This document shows, piece after piece, positions 37,901 through 49,919 of a stretch of 64,000 nucleotides of DNA; position 1 is the stretch's first letter; each line of letters begins with the position of its first letter. The notes beneath the pieces are model-generated. The model was not told where the DNA came from, did no database searches, and worked only from the letters and a program-made list of their open reading frames with translations. Made by a program: the position numbers and the translations under genes. This DNA comes from Camarhynchus parvulus (lineage: Eukaryota; Chordata; Aves; Passeriformes; Thraupidae), in the NCBI RefSeq assembly GCF_901933205.1, contig NC_044574.1, forward strand, positions 43,929,609 through 43,993,608, written 5' to 3'.

Positions 37901-38754
37901 AAAATGAGTTCCTTCACCCAGTGTGCAAGAGGCCAATCCACACAGAGTTGAGGTGTTTGATTTATTTAGTTCAGCTCAGAAAGAGGTCCTAGCTGGCAAA
38001 TTCACAAAGCCAGTACAACAATTATCAAAACTTTTCATTATTTATACATTTTGACAAGCAGAGGCATTAATGTTTATTGGCTACAATTTATACAGTTCCA
38101 TTATTAATTAGTATTTTATTTCTGTTAGTTAAATTACTTTCTTTATTCTTCTGCTACTCAGCCCACATGCTCACTCTTTTGAGTATGTGGGTTTCTTGAG
38201 TTGGTGGCTGAGAGTCAGTGGTTGTGGTCTTCCCCTACCAGAGTTGCCTTTTAGCTAGTTAGCACATTAGTTTGATGAGTTGGCTTTGTTTATTCCTCCT
38301 AATCTGGTTCCTGCTGGCCTTATCTTGGACATTCTGCCCAGTGTCCTTGCAGTCTATCAGTTCAGCATTCTGTTGTGATTCTGTTTCTCAAATTTTGTAC
38401 TCTGAAGCTCTCTCTTGTTTTTTCTTTCTCTATAGCTGAAGTCACTGAGGCATGTTAAGCTGCAATTACTGAGATGTTAAATATAATTTACGTATTTGGA
38501 AGCCATGCATCATCTTGATTTAAAATCTGGAATCAACAGGGTAGTGGTGTTTACGCTCTTCATTAAAAGTTAGTGTAGTTCTGTGTGTTTTGTTTCAATA
38601 AGCATCTCACACAATACGTGCCGTATGAAATTTTATTTTGATAGCACTAAAATAATTTGCCGTGAACTTTTTTTCTTGATGCTTATTATCTATAGTGAAA
38701 TACAATGCTTTTGCATTCTTCAGTTTCTTTGCTTTGCTTACTTTGTGTTTGTGG

Positions 38755-39238
38755 CCATGGAAGTGTTGTCTGGAAGGGAGCTCTGGGGTCACCTAGTCCA
38801 GCCTCCTTCTTGAAGCAGGCCTGTTGCCAAGGCTTTGTCTAGCAGTTCTTGAAAAGTCTCCTGAAAGAGAGGGATTTACAGCCTCTGCAGGCAACCTGTT
38901 TCAGTGCTTTCAACCTGTTTCAGTGCTTTACTTTCAACCTGTTTCAGTGCTTTACTTTCAGGGCTTTACTTACAGCCTGTTTCAGTGCTTCTTCCTAAAG
39001 GAAGAACTTTTGCTCACCTACAACCTGAGCCTCCCAAGCTCCATTTGTGACCATTGCCCTATTCAATACTGTCCATTAACACCAGGAAGAGTTTGCATTT
39101 GTGATCTTCGTTGCTGCCCTACAAGTAGTGGTGTGCTGTGGTTAAGTAGTTTCTTTGCCTTCTCTTTTCTAGGATAGAGGAGTCTGGCCCCTTCAGCCTT
39201 CGTACTGCACAGTCCTGCCTTGCTTATTCAGGTCCTCT
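38755..39238 (-). mobile_element. Old CR1 copy with internal duplication
   Basis: Plus-strand text shows a diverged reverse-complement CR1: 'tggggtcacctagtccagcc', 'ttcttgaagcaggcc', 'gggatttacagcctctgcag', 'aggaagaacttttgctcacc', 'gaccattgccctattc' and 'gtctggccccttcagcctt'. At the point where an ordinary copy has one 'caacctgtttcagtgctt' segment, this copy carries several in tandem (38892-38990). It is old and non-coding. Confidence 0.75.
38892..38990 (+). repeat. Tandem array of 'caacctgtttcagtgctt' inside CR1
   Basis: Copies start at 38892, 38911 and 38935, and a fourth diverged copy ('gcctgtttcagtgctt') ends at 38990. Spacers such as 'actttcaacc' and 'actttcagggctttactta' show uneven unit lengths (19 and 24 bases). 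The array expanded a segment that other CR1 copies in the window carry once, so the expansion happened after insertion or in the immediate source copy. Confidence 0.85.
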
Positions 39239-42200
39239 GACTGTATAGAAAAAATGTAGTGGAAGTGTTGTTTTCATTGCTGACCAAGATTTTTTACTCT
39301 GCTCTTGAAAAACAGTGTGCACAAAAGGCACTGAAGCATTCCAACAGCGGATTTGGGAACAGAGTATATCATCTGTTGATCTGTGGTTTATGCTTGGCAA
39401 GCATCCTTCCCTTTAGTGAAGGATGAAAATAAGTTTTGTGGGAAAGCATAGATTTAGTGGTTCACGGCACAGACCAAGAAAAATTCCTGGTTTTCCCATC
39501 AACGTTGTATAAATTTTGACAGACACAGGATCTTATGTATATCAATATTTTTAAATTGACAACTTGATGTAGTGCTCTTACACTAATTGCTTCAGGTGTT
39601 TTACATCTGTAGAGATTTTTATGGATTTCATGCATTATTCTAAAACATCAATTTGACATTCTGACTTAAGAATTTAGAATCTTCTGACAAAATTTAATGG
39701 AATGCTAAATAAGATGCTTCAAAGATGAACCTAATTGGTTTAGAAACTCTTGTATATGTTACAAAACAAATGTGTTCTTGCTTTTCTGCTTTCTATGGCT
39801 GTATTTGGGTCCAGCATGAAAGGCTGGATGACAGCAAGGCTGAAAAGGTTCACACTGGAGTAGAAGCTGAATGCAACAAATTTTACTATTCTTTTTTTTC
39901 CCCATAAGCTTTTAAAGAGGTCATAGCATTTATTTTGTGTGTATGTGTTGCGACCTCAGTCAGCTTGTTCAGGCTTTTGAAGAAAATATGATTGGATCAG
40001 AACATGCTAAAGATTTCAAATGATTGACATCATTACTCCTGTGGTTAATGGTGGGTACACTGTCAGCCTTTCAGAGCTGTGCTAGTAGCTCGTGTGTCAC
40101 AGCGCACAAACTGAAAAAACAAATGTCTTCAGGAAAGTATGCAAGAAACACCTCCCAGGATTCAGTTTTTACTTCCAAGAGAAATTCCTTCCCCTTTGCA
40201 GTCAATTTCTTAGCAACTTCTTGGAGGCCTCATATGAAAGGCCCTGCTAAATTGCTGCCAATGGATTTATCTTTCACTAATTCAATTTCTTTTTTGAATC
40301 CACTTAGACTTTGTCTTCAAATCTTGCATGGTAGTAAGGAGCACAGTCATTCATTATATGAAATCAGTTACAGCCTTTTGCATATGTGTTGGTATTTCTG
40401 CTGGATAATCATTGGTTCTTGAATTATAAGGATAAATTTCTTATCTGTATTCTGCTTTTTAATGTGGTCTTGATCATGGTGATTTACTTCCTTAAAAGCT
40501 TAGGTAGATTTTCAAGCACTGTGTTTACTACAAAAGGGTTCTGGTCCATTCTCCTGCTAGACAGAATATTGTATGTATAAAAGAAGCTGTTTGATGTTTT
40601 TCTTCAGTTATAGCATTTAGATTCTGTTTATAAGAGATAAACTAAAATTAATATAATTTGTTTTCTCAAGGTGATATTTGTATTCATCATGAATTCCTTC
40701 TTGCATTAAAAACTGAGTTCTCAATATCACAGATCTATATATGAAAATTGATTCAGATTGTGCTCATCTGTGCTAAATCATTTAAAAGAATTTTTGAGTG
40801 TGCAGTGTGTTGTGATCTTATTTGTTATTAAAATACTTTTCGTTCATCCTGTTGGAGAGATGGGACATAAATTTCCGGAAACAAGCTCAGCATTTCAATA
40901 ACTTTCTCATATTAAATTACTCCATTGCTGTGCTGTATCCATTTTATAGCTGCACTTTAAGTTTAGGGTACAAATCTAATAGAAATGTGGGACTTAGGAT
41001 CAAAGTAGAAGCTTTTTAAGAAGTCTCTCTCCTTCTACCTGGTACTTGAAGAACAGCATTGTCAGGTGCCGCAGTTCAACTGATGCCAAATGCTGAATGC
41101 TTTGTCATTTGTCTTAAGCTCGCCATTCTTTGCAACATCCAGTGAATTCCAAACTGGCTTGATGAAATTCACCTGAGAATGGAGTTGCTGAGGCTAGGCA
41201 CCTGCCATGTCCTACCTGGACAGTTTACCACATTCATTGTTTAAGCAGATCAAGCCCATGCTTGGATGAACATCACTGGAGCATGGAACAAGTATCACTG
41301 AATGATGAGATGGGATAATGCTGCAGACCTCATGTATTCAGCTCTTATCAGCCTAACTTCAGGAAAAAAGTTAGTTTTTCTGTTCTAGTGTGCAAAGCTT
41401 GCTGCAGATGACCAATATCATCTCTGGGAAATACATGTTAGCAGCTGCTGTGACATTAGGGACATTTAATTTCTGTAATTGCTGTCCTCTAGCTTGATGT
41501 TTGTGGATCCATTATCAAGAACTATTTGAAGTGTGTCATTATGGTATTTTGGCACTATAGCAATGTAGAGGTACTTATTATTATATTTACAGAGGCTGAA
41601 TGCCTCTGACAGGATCTGTAGGCCTTTTTGGTGAGTGCACAGAACTGGGGAGAGGTCTAGTAATACATGGGAGGGTAGTTATTTCCTCCAAAGTACCAAA
41701 CAATTGGAGCTGTCTCTGCCAGCATTACCGAGTGTTGAGAAAAGCTGTGTTTATCTGTGGTAAGCACAGGATTCTTTGTTTGGAGGGCTTTCGAATGCTT
41801 AATAACTTTGCCATCCTTTTTCTTGGTCAAAGCAGGTTTTGAAGCCTCTCATTGACTGTAGGTGAAATTGCTTTGTATTACCATGAGTAGCACCTGAATG
41901 GATGAAATTTGCATTTAGAAGACTGAGAACAAAATGCAGTAGCCTCATGTTGAGGGTAGAAACAGGCAAAGAATTACTTTTCTAACAGCTGCACAAGGTG
42001 ACATCATGGTGCCAGGAATCCAGCTGTACAGAGTGACTACTGGTCAGGATGTTCTTCCAGGACCAAAGGGCACATGTATGCAGATTCCCATGCACATGTT
42101 AGGCCAGTAATGAGGGACTCTGAGGTACCTTAAAGGGGATTTGGTAGATGTTTAACACCTTGGAGTAGATGTGGATAAATTCAGTGCACACCTCAGTAAA

Positions 42201-45200
42201 ATGTCTTCAGAATGCCAGGTGATTCACTTCTTTAAAAACTGGATGCCAATCACTACATTATTAAGTAATATACCTTAAAACATTACTTGCTTTAATAACA
42301 GCAAAGTGCTGGGCTTCCTGTTCTGTGGAACAGTGGCAGAGAGTTGCACAACTTTTAGGCATGTGCTCAAAGCTGATGGAGGAGGGTTATCTCAGGGTAC
42401 TACAATTTATTTTTTCATATGCTACCATCATTAAATAAATCCATTTTTTGCACTTTCACATTAATCCCTTTTATGATGTGTCTGGGTCTTGTAGTCTTTG
42501 TTTGATTATAAAGTGCAAGAGTCCTTTTTGGAAATAATCCATTTTATGGTACTTCAGAAGTATACTATGCACATGAGAAGCAATTGTTACATTCATTTTC
42601 CTAGAATTTTTTTTATTTCTGTGTTGGGCAGAATTGGCAATGTCACTGGAGGGAAAATATGTTGTAAATAGGCTTATGTCGAATGCACTTCCCTAGAAAA
42701 TTAGTACTTGTAAAAAAATCAGTGATATTTAAGACTGTTCTCATTAGGTGGACTGGGTAAACAGCCTGGGGATTCTTTACTCATAAATAGTGACCAAGGA
42801 CCACAAAATACTCCAAGAACAAGCTACTGAGTATTTCAGCGATATCTTAAGAGAAATAAATACTTTACTTTGCCTGGTACATTTCTGCTATTTTTAGAGG
42901 TACTGCTTTTTTTTGTGGTTGAGTATATTACAATCCTTTCTTTTCATACATTATTTTCTTTCTCTCTGTGTCATTTCATCTCCCTAGTCTCCAGATTCCT
43001 CCTACTGTGCAGTCCTCTTCACTTACTTGCACTCAATGTCATGTCTGATATCTAAATTGAAAGCAATGTCGCCTTTATTCTGTCAGTGGCTTCACAGGAT
43101 TAAATAGTCAAGAAAGAAATTTTCTAGTTTGTTTTAAAGCCAAATTCATTTCCTGATACACAGAAAGGGGAATATCATGTGAATTGCTATTCAGCACTTT
43201 ATTGTGAATCCATGTCTTGCCCACATTGAATATCACTTGGCTTCCAAGCGCTTAATCCATAAGATTACACTGGGGACTTTTGTTGTTGAAGTTTGCCACC
43301 TCAGCAGTATGTTGTGACAGGTGAATGTACCTACACAGAGGTGTTCAAAACTGGAGGCACTTTTGGTGCTGGATGTTCTGCTTCTCAAGTAGGGCAGATG
43401 CCTGAGGAGGAAAACAATGCAATAAATTTGGATCTTGCATATTGTGTATGAATGCTTATAAGATAGTCTGTTAATACAGTGTCAGAAGCACAAGTTTATT
43501 CACACATCTGACTATTGCATTTTTTGTATGTGTATCAGCACCCTTTGACAGGCAGACATAGGTAGGACTGAGTGAGCTCTGTGGTCTAGCTGAGGAATAT
43601 GCAGAATCTCTGCAGTCATGCTAAATCTCTGATTCAGGATGAAAATGGTAGTACAGTGCTCTTATAAAAAGATAAAAGATAATTTCCTTTTAATGACAAT
43701 GCTAGCAACATCAGAGAATTATTTTTCAGAAATGTAGATTTAACATTTTAGAAATGCCTAGAGAGAAATGTATTTTGTGGTTATAAGTCTTCTGTTCATC
43801 AAAATGCTGAGTCAATTAATACTTTCCTTAGGAAAGTATAAAAAAATAAGTAGCAGGGCTCATCTAGAGTAGCTCCCACTGTGATTCTGATGGTGTACTG
43901 ATACCTGTGTCTAGTTATACTTGAAGTACATAATCTAAGAATTACATTGCACTGATCAGCTGGGATGTTTTTTATGAAGATGTGGGGATGTGTACTTCCA
44001 GGAGTTGCTAATTTTTTGAAAAAAGAGCTTTAGAAGCAGCTGTGTCCTAATTTTCCTTTTTAAACAACTGTGGTTGAAGGCAAAAGTGTGGTAACATATG
44101 TATGTAGTGGGTGTATTTGATTGCTTATATACTTTGTTTATCATTTATGGCTTAAGAACAAGTCCAGTTCCCAGTGCTGAGTTTAGTCTAGGTTCTTACA
44201 GCACGAACCTTTTAGGGAAATGGTGATAGCTTACACAGTCTGTTTCCTTTCCCTTTTGTTTTCTGCATCTGCCCCCTCTTTTGCTGGCACATGTGCTCAC
44301 ATTGAAGTGCACACACTTTTGCTGTTGCAGTGCAGGAGAAATGTAGGCGCAAGAATGAGGGGGTGGAACTTCAGAGTCACAAAAACTAATCAACAGCAAA
44401 TGTAGCATTGCCAAATGTGGCCTCTGCTGTCCAGTAAAATCCTTTTTCACTTATATGTTGTGCACTTAAAAGTGCACTAAAGGCTTTAAAGATGATTATA
44501 GTTTATTTTTAACCTTTTTAGCAAGGTAAAGATACTATAACTTAAAGTCTTGGGATAATTACACGCTTTATGGTGATCAGTAGGTTTCAGAATTAAATAC
44601 TAGACTGCAGAGGTTCATTGTATTCTCAGCTGTGTGTTGGGGTCCATCCCCAGCCATCTATCAGTTGTGTTTAAGAGTGAGGGGAAAAAAGCATTAGTCC
44701 AAGTATGAAAAACTGCAGGAATGCTTTGTGCTTACAGACTCAGTTACTGTTTAGCACTAAAACTGACAGACTACTATAATTTCATTGTGGAGGATGTTAC
44801 AATATTGTTTTCTTCCTGGCAGTGTACTGCTCTGGAAGTCAACAGCATACTGTAGAATTTAAAGTAAGTATAAAAACTGTGTACTTTTACAATTAAAAAC
44901 TCTGAGCATGTCCTGATTTTGTAGCCTTTTGCAGTAAAGGGGAAGCTATACATAAAGTAAATTTTAAAAGTTCCTTCCAAGCCTCTCATTAATCTCTGCT
45001 TGAGCCTTCTGTCTTTTAAACAACTGATAAGGACTCTGCTGTTAAAATATTAAAATACTAAACAAGTGTTCAGTTTTATGGGTTTTGCTGTATGACTGTT
45101 CCTAACAAAATTGACCAAAATGTATAGTAGATTCTACACAGTGGAATCAATTTGCATTTTTCTGGTTCCATACCTGATGGAAGTGCTGAAAGGAAGGAAG

Positions 45201-47730
45201 AGTGGCTTTCAGTCACACTATGCCTTAACAAACAGAGGCAAAAAGGTGGCAGTATCAGTGGCAGTTACTGCTTGTTCCAGTGCAAATAAAGCAACTAGCA
45301 TTGAAAATCCCCCACAAATGCAGACCTTCTTTCCAGAAAATGTGCAGTTCGTTTGAGTGAGAGCCCCATCTACACTGGCAATTAGAAATGAAAACTTGGA
45401 AGTTTTGATTCAGTTGTCTGGCAGGGACTGGTGCACCATTTAGCTGTGGTCACCTGGGTCTAGATGTATATGACTGAAATAGTGGCATCACGTTTCAGCA
45501 CGATGCCTTGTAAAGCTGCTGTATTGGTCTTAGTGTCTGGCTTTGTTAAGGCCTGATGGCCTTCAAAGCTCATTGGGGATTGAAGCATTCAGACGCATCA
45601 TCAGGATGAAAGTTGTACAGCCTCTTCCAATAATTTTCTTATCCTGAAAACATAATTTCTCTCTATATTTTGGTGTTGCCAGCACTGCTTAAAAGCCCAT
45701 GGTTTCCATTGCTTGGTTTATCTGGAGGTTTGTCATTGTTACAGTAGCACATCATGCTTGCTTTCCTTGTGAAACCGCTGCTGGGCCATTGGGGGCTCAA
45801 AAATACTGGGATGGAGACTGCTGATTGCTCTAACTACGTGTCTTCCTGGAGGAGAGTGTTAGTGCCCTGCCTCTTTTGCTGACTGGTCAATTCAGCAGGC
45901 ATAGTTAAACTCTATTTCCCAAAAATGGGAATGGCATGTGCCCCCCTTTCCTCCCTTCAGCTTTTAAGAGATCAAGCTGTGGAATGGGGTTAAAAGTGGG
46001 AAGTTACCAGCCTCAGGAGGTAATTGCATTGGAGGTTTCCCAGTAGCTTTGCAGTTTGATGCAGCAGAATGTGTGTTAACTTTCCACTCATTTTTCAACA
46101 TTTTATGTTTATACTTGAATTTTTTTCTAGTGAGAGCAAACTTTTCAGTTGAAGTCACTCTTAGCAACAAGATGCTTTGAAGAAGCTTGCAAAATAAACA
46201 GAGGAAAATAATGGCTCTACTGAGTGTGAGTTGCCTTTTTCCATTTCTTTGCGTGTCTTCCAGAAACAAGAGTGATTGCCTCAAAAGATACTGTTTTCTG
46301 CATTGGTGGTCTTTTTGGCAAAAACTTAAACCATTTTGGGTTTGTGGAGCAACTGAAATGATGTTGACCCAGTTATTTTTCTCCTGATGATTATATTTAT
46401 ATTTTCCTTCAGAAGAAAATCTTTTCTGTTGTATTAAAAACAAACAACAAAAGAAGCTAATTTTCCCAAACTTGGAGTGTAAGAGAATCATCTTTTTTTC
46501 TGAAAGCAACTGGAACATGGCATTTCTGTCTGCCACTCAGCCTTTGCATGCTGAAAGTAGGCATAAGGTGAAACACACAGAGCATGATTTTGTAAAGAAA
46601 CGTTAGATTTGCCATACTATTGTGGTATGCTGAGCAGTTTTGGTGCCTTAATGTTTTCCTTGATTCTTCTGCTGTGCTTAGAACTGGACAACAGTCTTCC
46701 CAACTTCAGCCTGGAGTCTCTGACTTCTTCCACCTCATCTGCTCCACCTGTTAGCTGCTTGGCTTCCTGCACTATATCGTGCTTCTGAACAAGGCTAATA
46801 TATTTCTCTTGTATGGCTGCAATTTTATGAGGACAACAAAGGTTTTGTAAATAGTAGATGTGAGTATGAAGTGGAGAAAATCTCAGGTATGGTCTTCAGG
46901 AGGTTGGAGCATGGTCAGTTCTTAAGGATTGAGAGACTGCAGATCTCTGGCTATGCAAATTGTGGATTGGAGGACAGGCAGAAAGGACTTCATTAGCTAA
47001 AATAAACTTAGGATTGTACAGTCTGGTTCTGTAGCTTGTGAGTCTAGCTGCTTGTAAATTCCTAGCATATTTTACTACAACTGCATACACAGTAAAGAAT
47101 TTTATTGCTTTTAGCAACAGAAGGATAGGGAGGATAGTACTGGTGTCTTGTGTCTGGAAGGTAGTATCTGTCACCAGAAGTGGCTTTTTTTCCTGTGCAT
47201 TTCCTATGCCAGAGTGCAGACAGGCTTGTTTGTTCATTGTAAGTGCTAGTCCAGCAGCATTCAGTGTTTGCTCTGATCTGACACACAGTTTTGGCTTCCA
47301 GAGTTTAGAATTGAAGAATACACAGTTTTCTGCTAGAAGGACATAATGTCCTGCAATGTTTTATAGCAATCTATATCTTTGCTATTCAGGAAAATATGTA
47401 GTGCAGGATTTCATTTTCAGGTCTTTGTAACTATACAGTCTTCTCGCTTATTTGTGTTAGAAAAGATTACAAAGACATCCCTCTGCTGTTGAGGTAACGT
47501 ATAAAAAAAAGAAAATTAGTTGTGGGCATGCACTTTTGAGACTCAGCTTTTTTCAAGTCAAGGATTTGCCTACAGAATGGAAAGATAAGATCTGTGTGTG
47601 TGTGTGTGTATTGCAAAAAAAATGCCTGTTTTTTCTAGGCTTTCATATTCTAGTGTTTATAGAGGTGTGTCATTATTTGAATTGATGCTTGTACCTAATG
47701 CCAAAACAGCATTTAGAATTGCAAAATTTA

Positions 47731-47876
47731 CAGAATCACAGAATCAATTAGGTTGGAAAAGACTTCTGAGATTGAGTCCAACCTTTGACCACACTACCTT
47801 GTCAATTAGACCATGGCACCAAGTGCCATGTCCAGTCTTTCCTTAAACACCTCCTGGTACAGTGACTTCACCACCT
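47731..47876 (-). mobile_element. Short CR1 3' end, minus strand
   Basis: The plus strand reads 'cagaatcacagaatcaatta', 'ggttggaaaagacttctgag', 'attgagtccaacctttgacc', 'ccttgtcaattagaccatgg', 'accaagtgccatgtccagtc' and 'cttaaacacctcctggtaca'. This is a common avian CR1 subtype 3' end. It is heavily 5'-truncated (about 145 bases) and less diverged than several other copies, so it is relatively recent. It lies antisense to the putative gene. Confidence 0.9.
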
Positions 47877-48319
47877 AATTGACTCCAAGCATATAACTGA
47901 AAGATTGAGCTCTTTGAGTCTCTCATTGTGCTTGAAACTAAAACAAATGTAAAAGGTTAAGGTCACAGCAAACTAAATGAGGTGGAGGTTTTAGTTCTGT
48001 TTTAAAACGTTGGCTATTTGCTTGTAGGATTACAATTTGTTCTTTCCAAGAAGATCAGTATGCGTGTGGATGGTGTGCTCTAAGTTTATCAGAAAATAAA
48101 ATGTGCAAAACCAAATATAGTATTGAAATGCTGAAACAGGAATGAAAATAAAAGGGGAGAGGGAATCACATTGATTTCCTGAATGAGCAGGTTGCAGCGG
48201 TGTGGGCGGGCTGTGGAGGATCTGCTGACTGGCATGGGCTGTGTGGGAGAGCTCCCAGCGGCTTTGCTTACATGTGCTCCGACTCGTTTTCTTCCTTTTC
48301 ATTCACACGATCGTTTCAG

Positions 48320-48449
48320 CAGTGGGTGGGCTTTGTCTGAATGCTGTTAGATTGTGGCTGCTTACAGAGCAGGAGACGCTGATAACAAGCAGCAGATGGC
48401 GAGCACATTTCAGTAGGCAGTCTGGTCTCATTTTGTTCAGTGCTCCCAG
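48320..48449 (+). other. Candidate alternative exon (130 bases)
   Basis: The segment is preceded by a pyrimidine-rich acceptor (ttttcttccttttcattc... ending gtttcag) and followed by a strong donor (cccag|gtaagg). Joined to the single G left by exon 1, the frame is open throughout (starting A-V-G-G-L-C-L and ending F-S-A-P), but it leaves phase 2, and every join to the downstream candidates then meets a stop quickly. The flank just upstream (48190-48290) is locally GC-richer, so the segment may instead belong to an alternative first exon that uses only the donor at 48450. Coding status is unproven. Confidence 0.35.
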
Positions 48450-49879
48450 GTAAGGAGGTTACATGGTAAGGATGGAAGGAGTGTGTGTTTGAAGAGCTGC
48501 TGCTGCAGCTCTGGTTTGAGCTATTCCAGAGCTATACCATGTGCTTCTGCTAGCCGAGTTGCACACAGTGTGATGAAATGAAGATCGCCATGAGTCAGGA
48601 AGACAATAAATTATAACTGTGCGGCTATGACAGCTCAGTAGGAGCACCTATGGATGGAAAAAGCATTACATACTTTTAAGCACTGTTGACATGAGATAAT
48701 TTTTTTACCACTTTAATGAAAGCTTAATCAAATGAACACATAAAGCTTGGAGAGGAAAATATTTCTTTTACATAGGAAATAAAACTGCACAAACAAATGT
48801 GTACTGTTAACAGAGCAAATTTTATTTCAGATGCAGAGCTTTAATATTGAAAATACAATCTGTGAGCATGAAATTTTTTTTAGGAAGAGTCTTCTGTATA
48901 GACAAGCTTTTCAGTAAAGTGTTTATTAACACATGAAAAATAGCTTTCTGTTTAAAATACACAGAGATCAAATTAGAAGCAAAAGCACCATGGTCAATGG
49001 AGATTATGTGCAGCTGTAGGAATTAACTTCTGCTTGTATAGTGGATCTTTCTGCATAAAAAGATTAACCCCCCCCTCTAATTTTAGAATATATGCGTTTT
49101 AGGTGGACAGCAGCCTCAGCTTTTCAAGTAGTTCAAGTCATGCAGTAAAAGATATTCTGGACTTAAAATATAAAAGATAATACATGAATTTTAATATCAT
49201 AGCACTGCAGTTATTTTATAATGCTTGTACAACAACCATAACTCTTGAGAGAAATATTGTATACTTTTGGTGCATGCTGGAGCTTTATACGTAGATTTTT
49301 GTGGGTCAATCTCATTAGTCCAAATAAGCTACTTGAAATACTTACAGGATAAAGAAAACCCTTTCTAAAAACACAGAAAAATTCAGTATTTGGAACCCCC
49401 AGAAGCTGAAGAGTTAATGGTGGGATTGCACTGGATTCAGTGTATTTGCAGATGTTGCTGCAACCAACTGCTGATTTTTCTCCCATCCTGTCAGGGAACT
49501 CTGCCAGCCATGATTCATGGAATGATTTTTTTGCGCTGAGTAATCTGTGGTTTTTCTTTTTTCCTCTTCCCTCTCCCTTATTTCTATCCTGAACTAAAGC
49601 ACTATTCATTTCAGCTAAAGGGAGGAGAAGCTTCCAAAGCATTAATACAAAACATTAAATACACTGTGTTTTGAGTGGAGGAATTGTAACAAATGTTAAA
49701 CTTACAGTAATTGTACTTGGTCTTAGGCAGTCTAGTCCAGTGTGGGAAAACAGTTTTAGAACAGAATCAGCTTTTGGTTTTGCTAGTCATATGGTTTCAC
49801 AGTTCTCTTAAGACTTCTGTACTAGTATTGCTAAAGAACATCCAACTTCTGTGCTGATATTATGCCTCCTTTCTCACAG

Positions 49880-49919
49880 ATCGCTCAGAAAGAAATAAAC
49901 CAGACTGCCGCTCTTCGGG
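49880..49919 (+). CDS. Candidate 40-base coding exon
   Basis: A textbook acceptor (tgcctcctttctcacag) precedes 49880 and a good donor (cttcggg|gtaaga) follows 49919. Joining the G of exon 1 gives an open, polar peptide D-R-S-E-R-N-K-P-D-C-R-S-S, leaving phase 2 (GG). An exon of 40 bases is not divisible by three, so including or skipping it changes the downstream frame. It joins in frame to 54264-54351 but not to 61680-61762. The chance of a frame this short staying open at random is high, so the evidence is mainly the splice sites. Confidence 0.45.

Noticed and set aside
45964..46536. Minus-strand open frame of about 190 codons
   Set aside because: It has no domain, no family resemblance and no start context, and it does not stand out from neighbouring AT-rich sequence. 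A chance frame is the simplest reading, though its length is notable.
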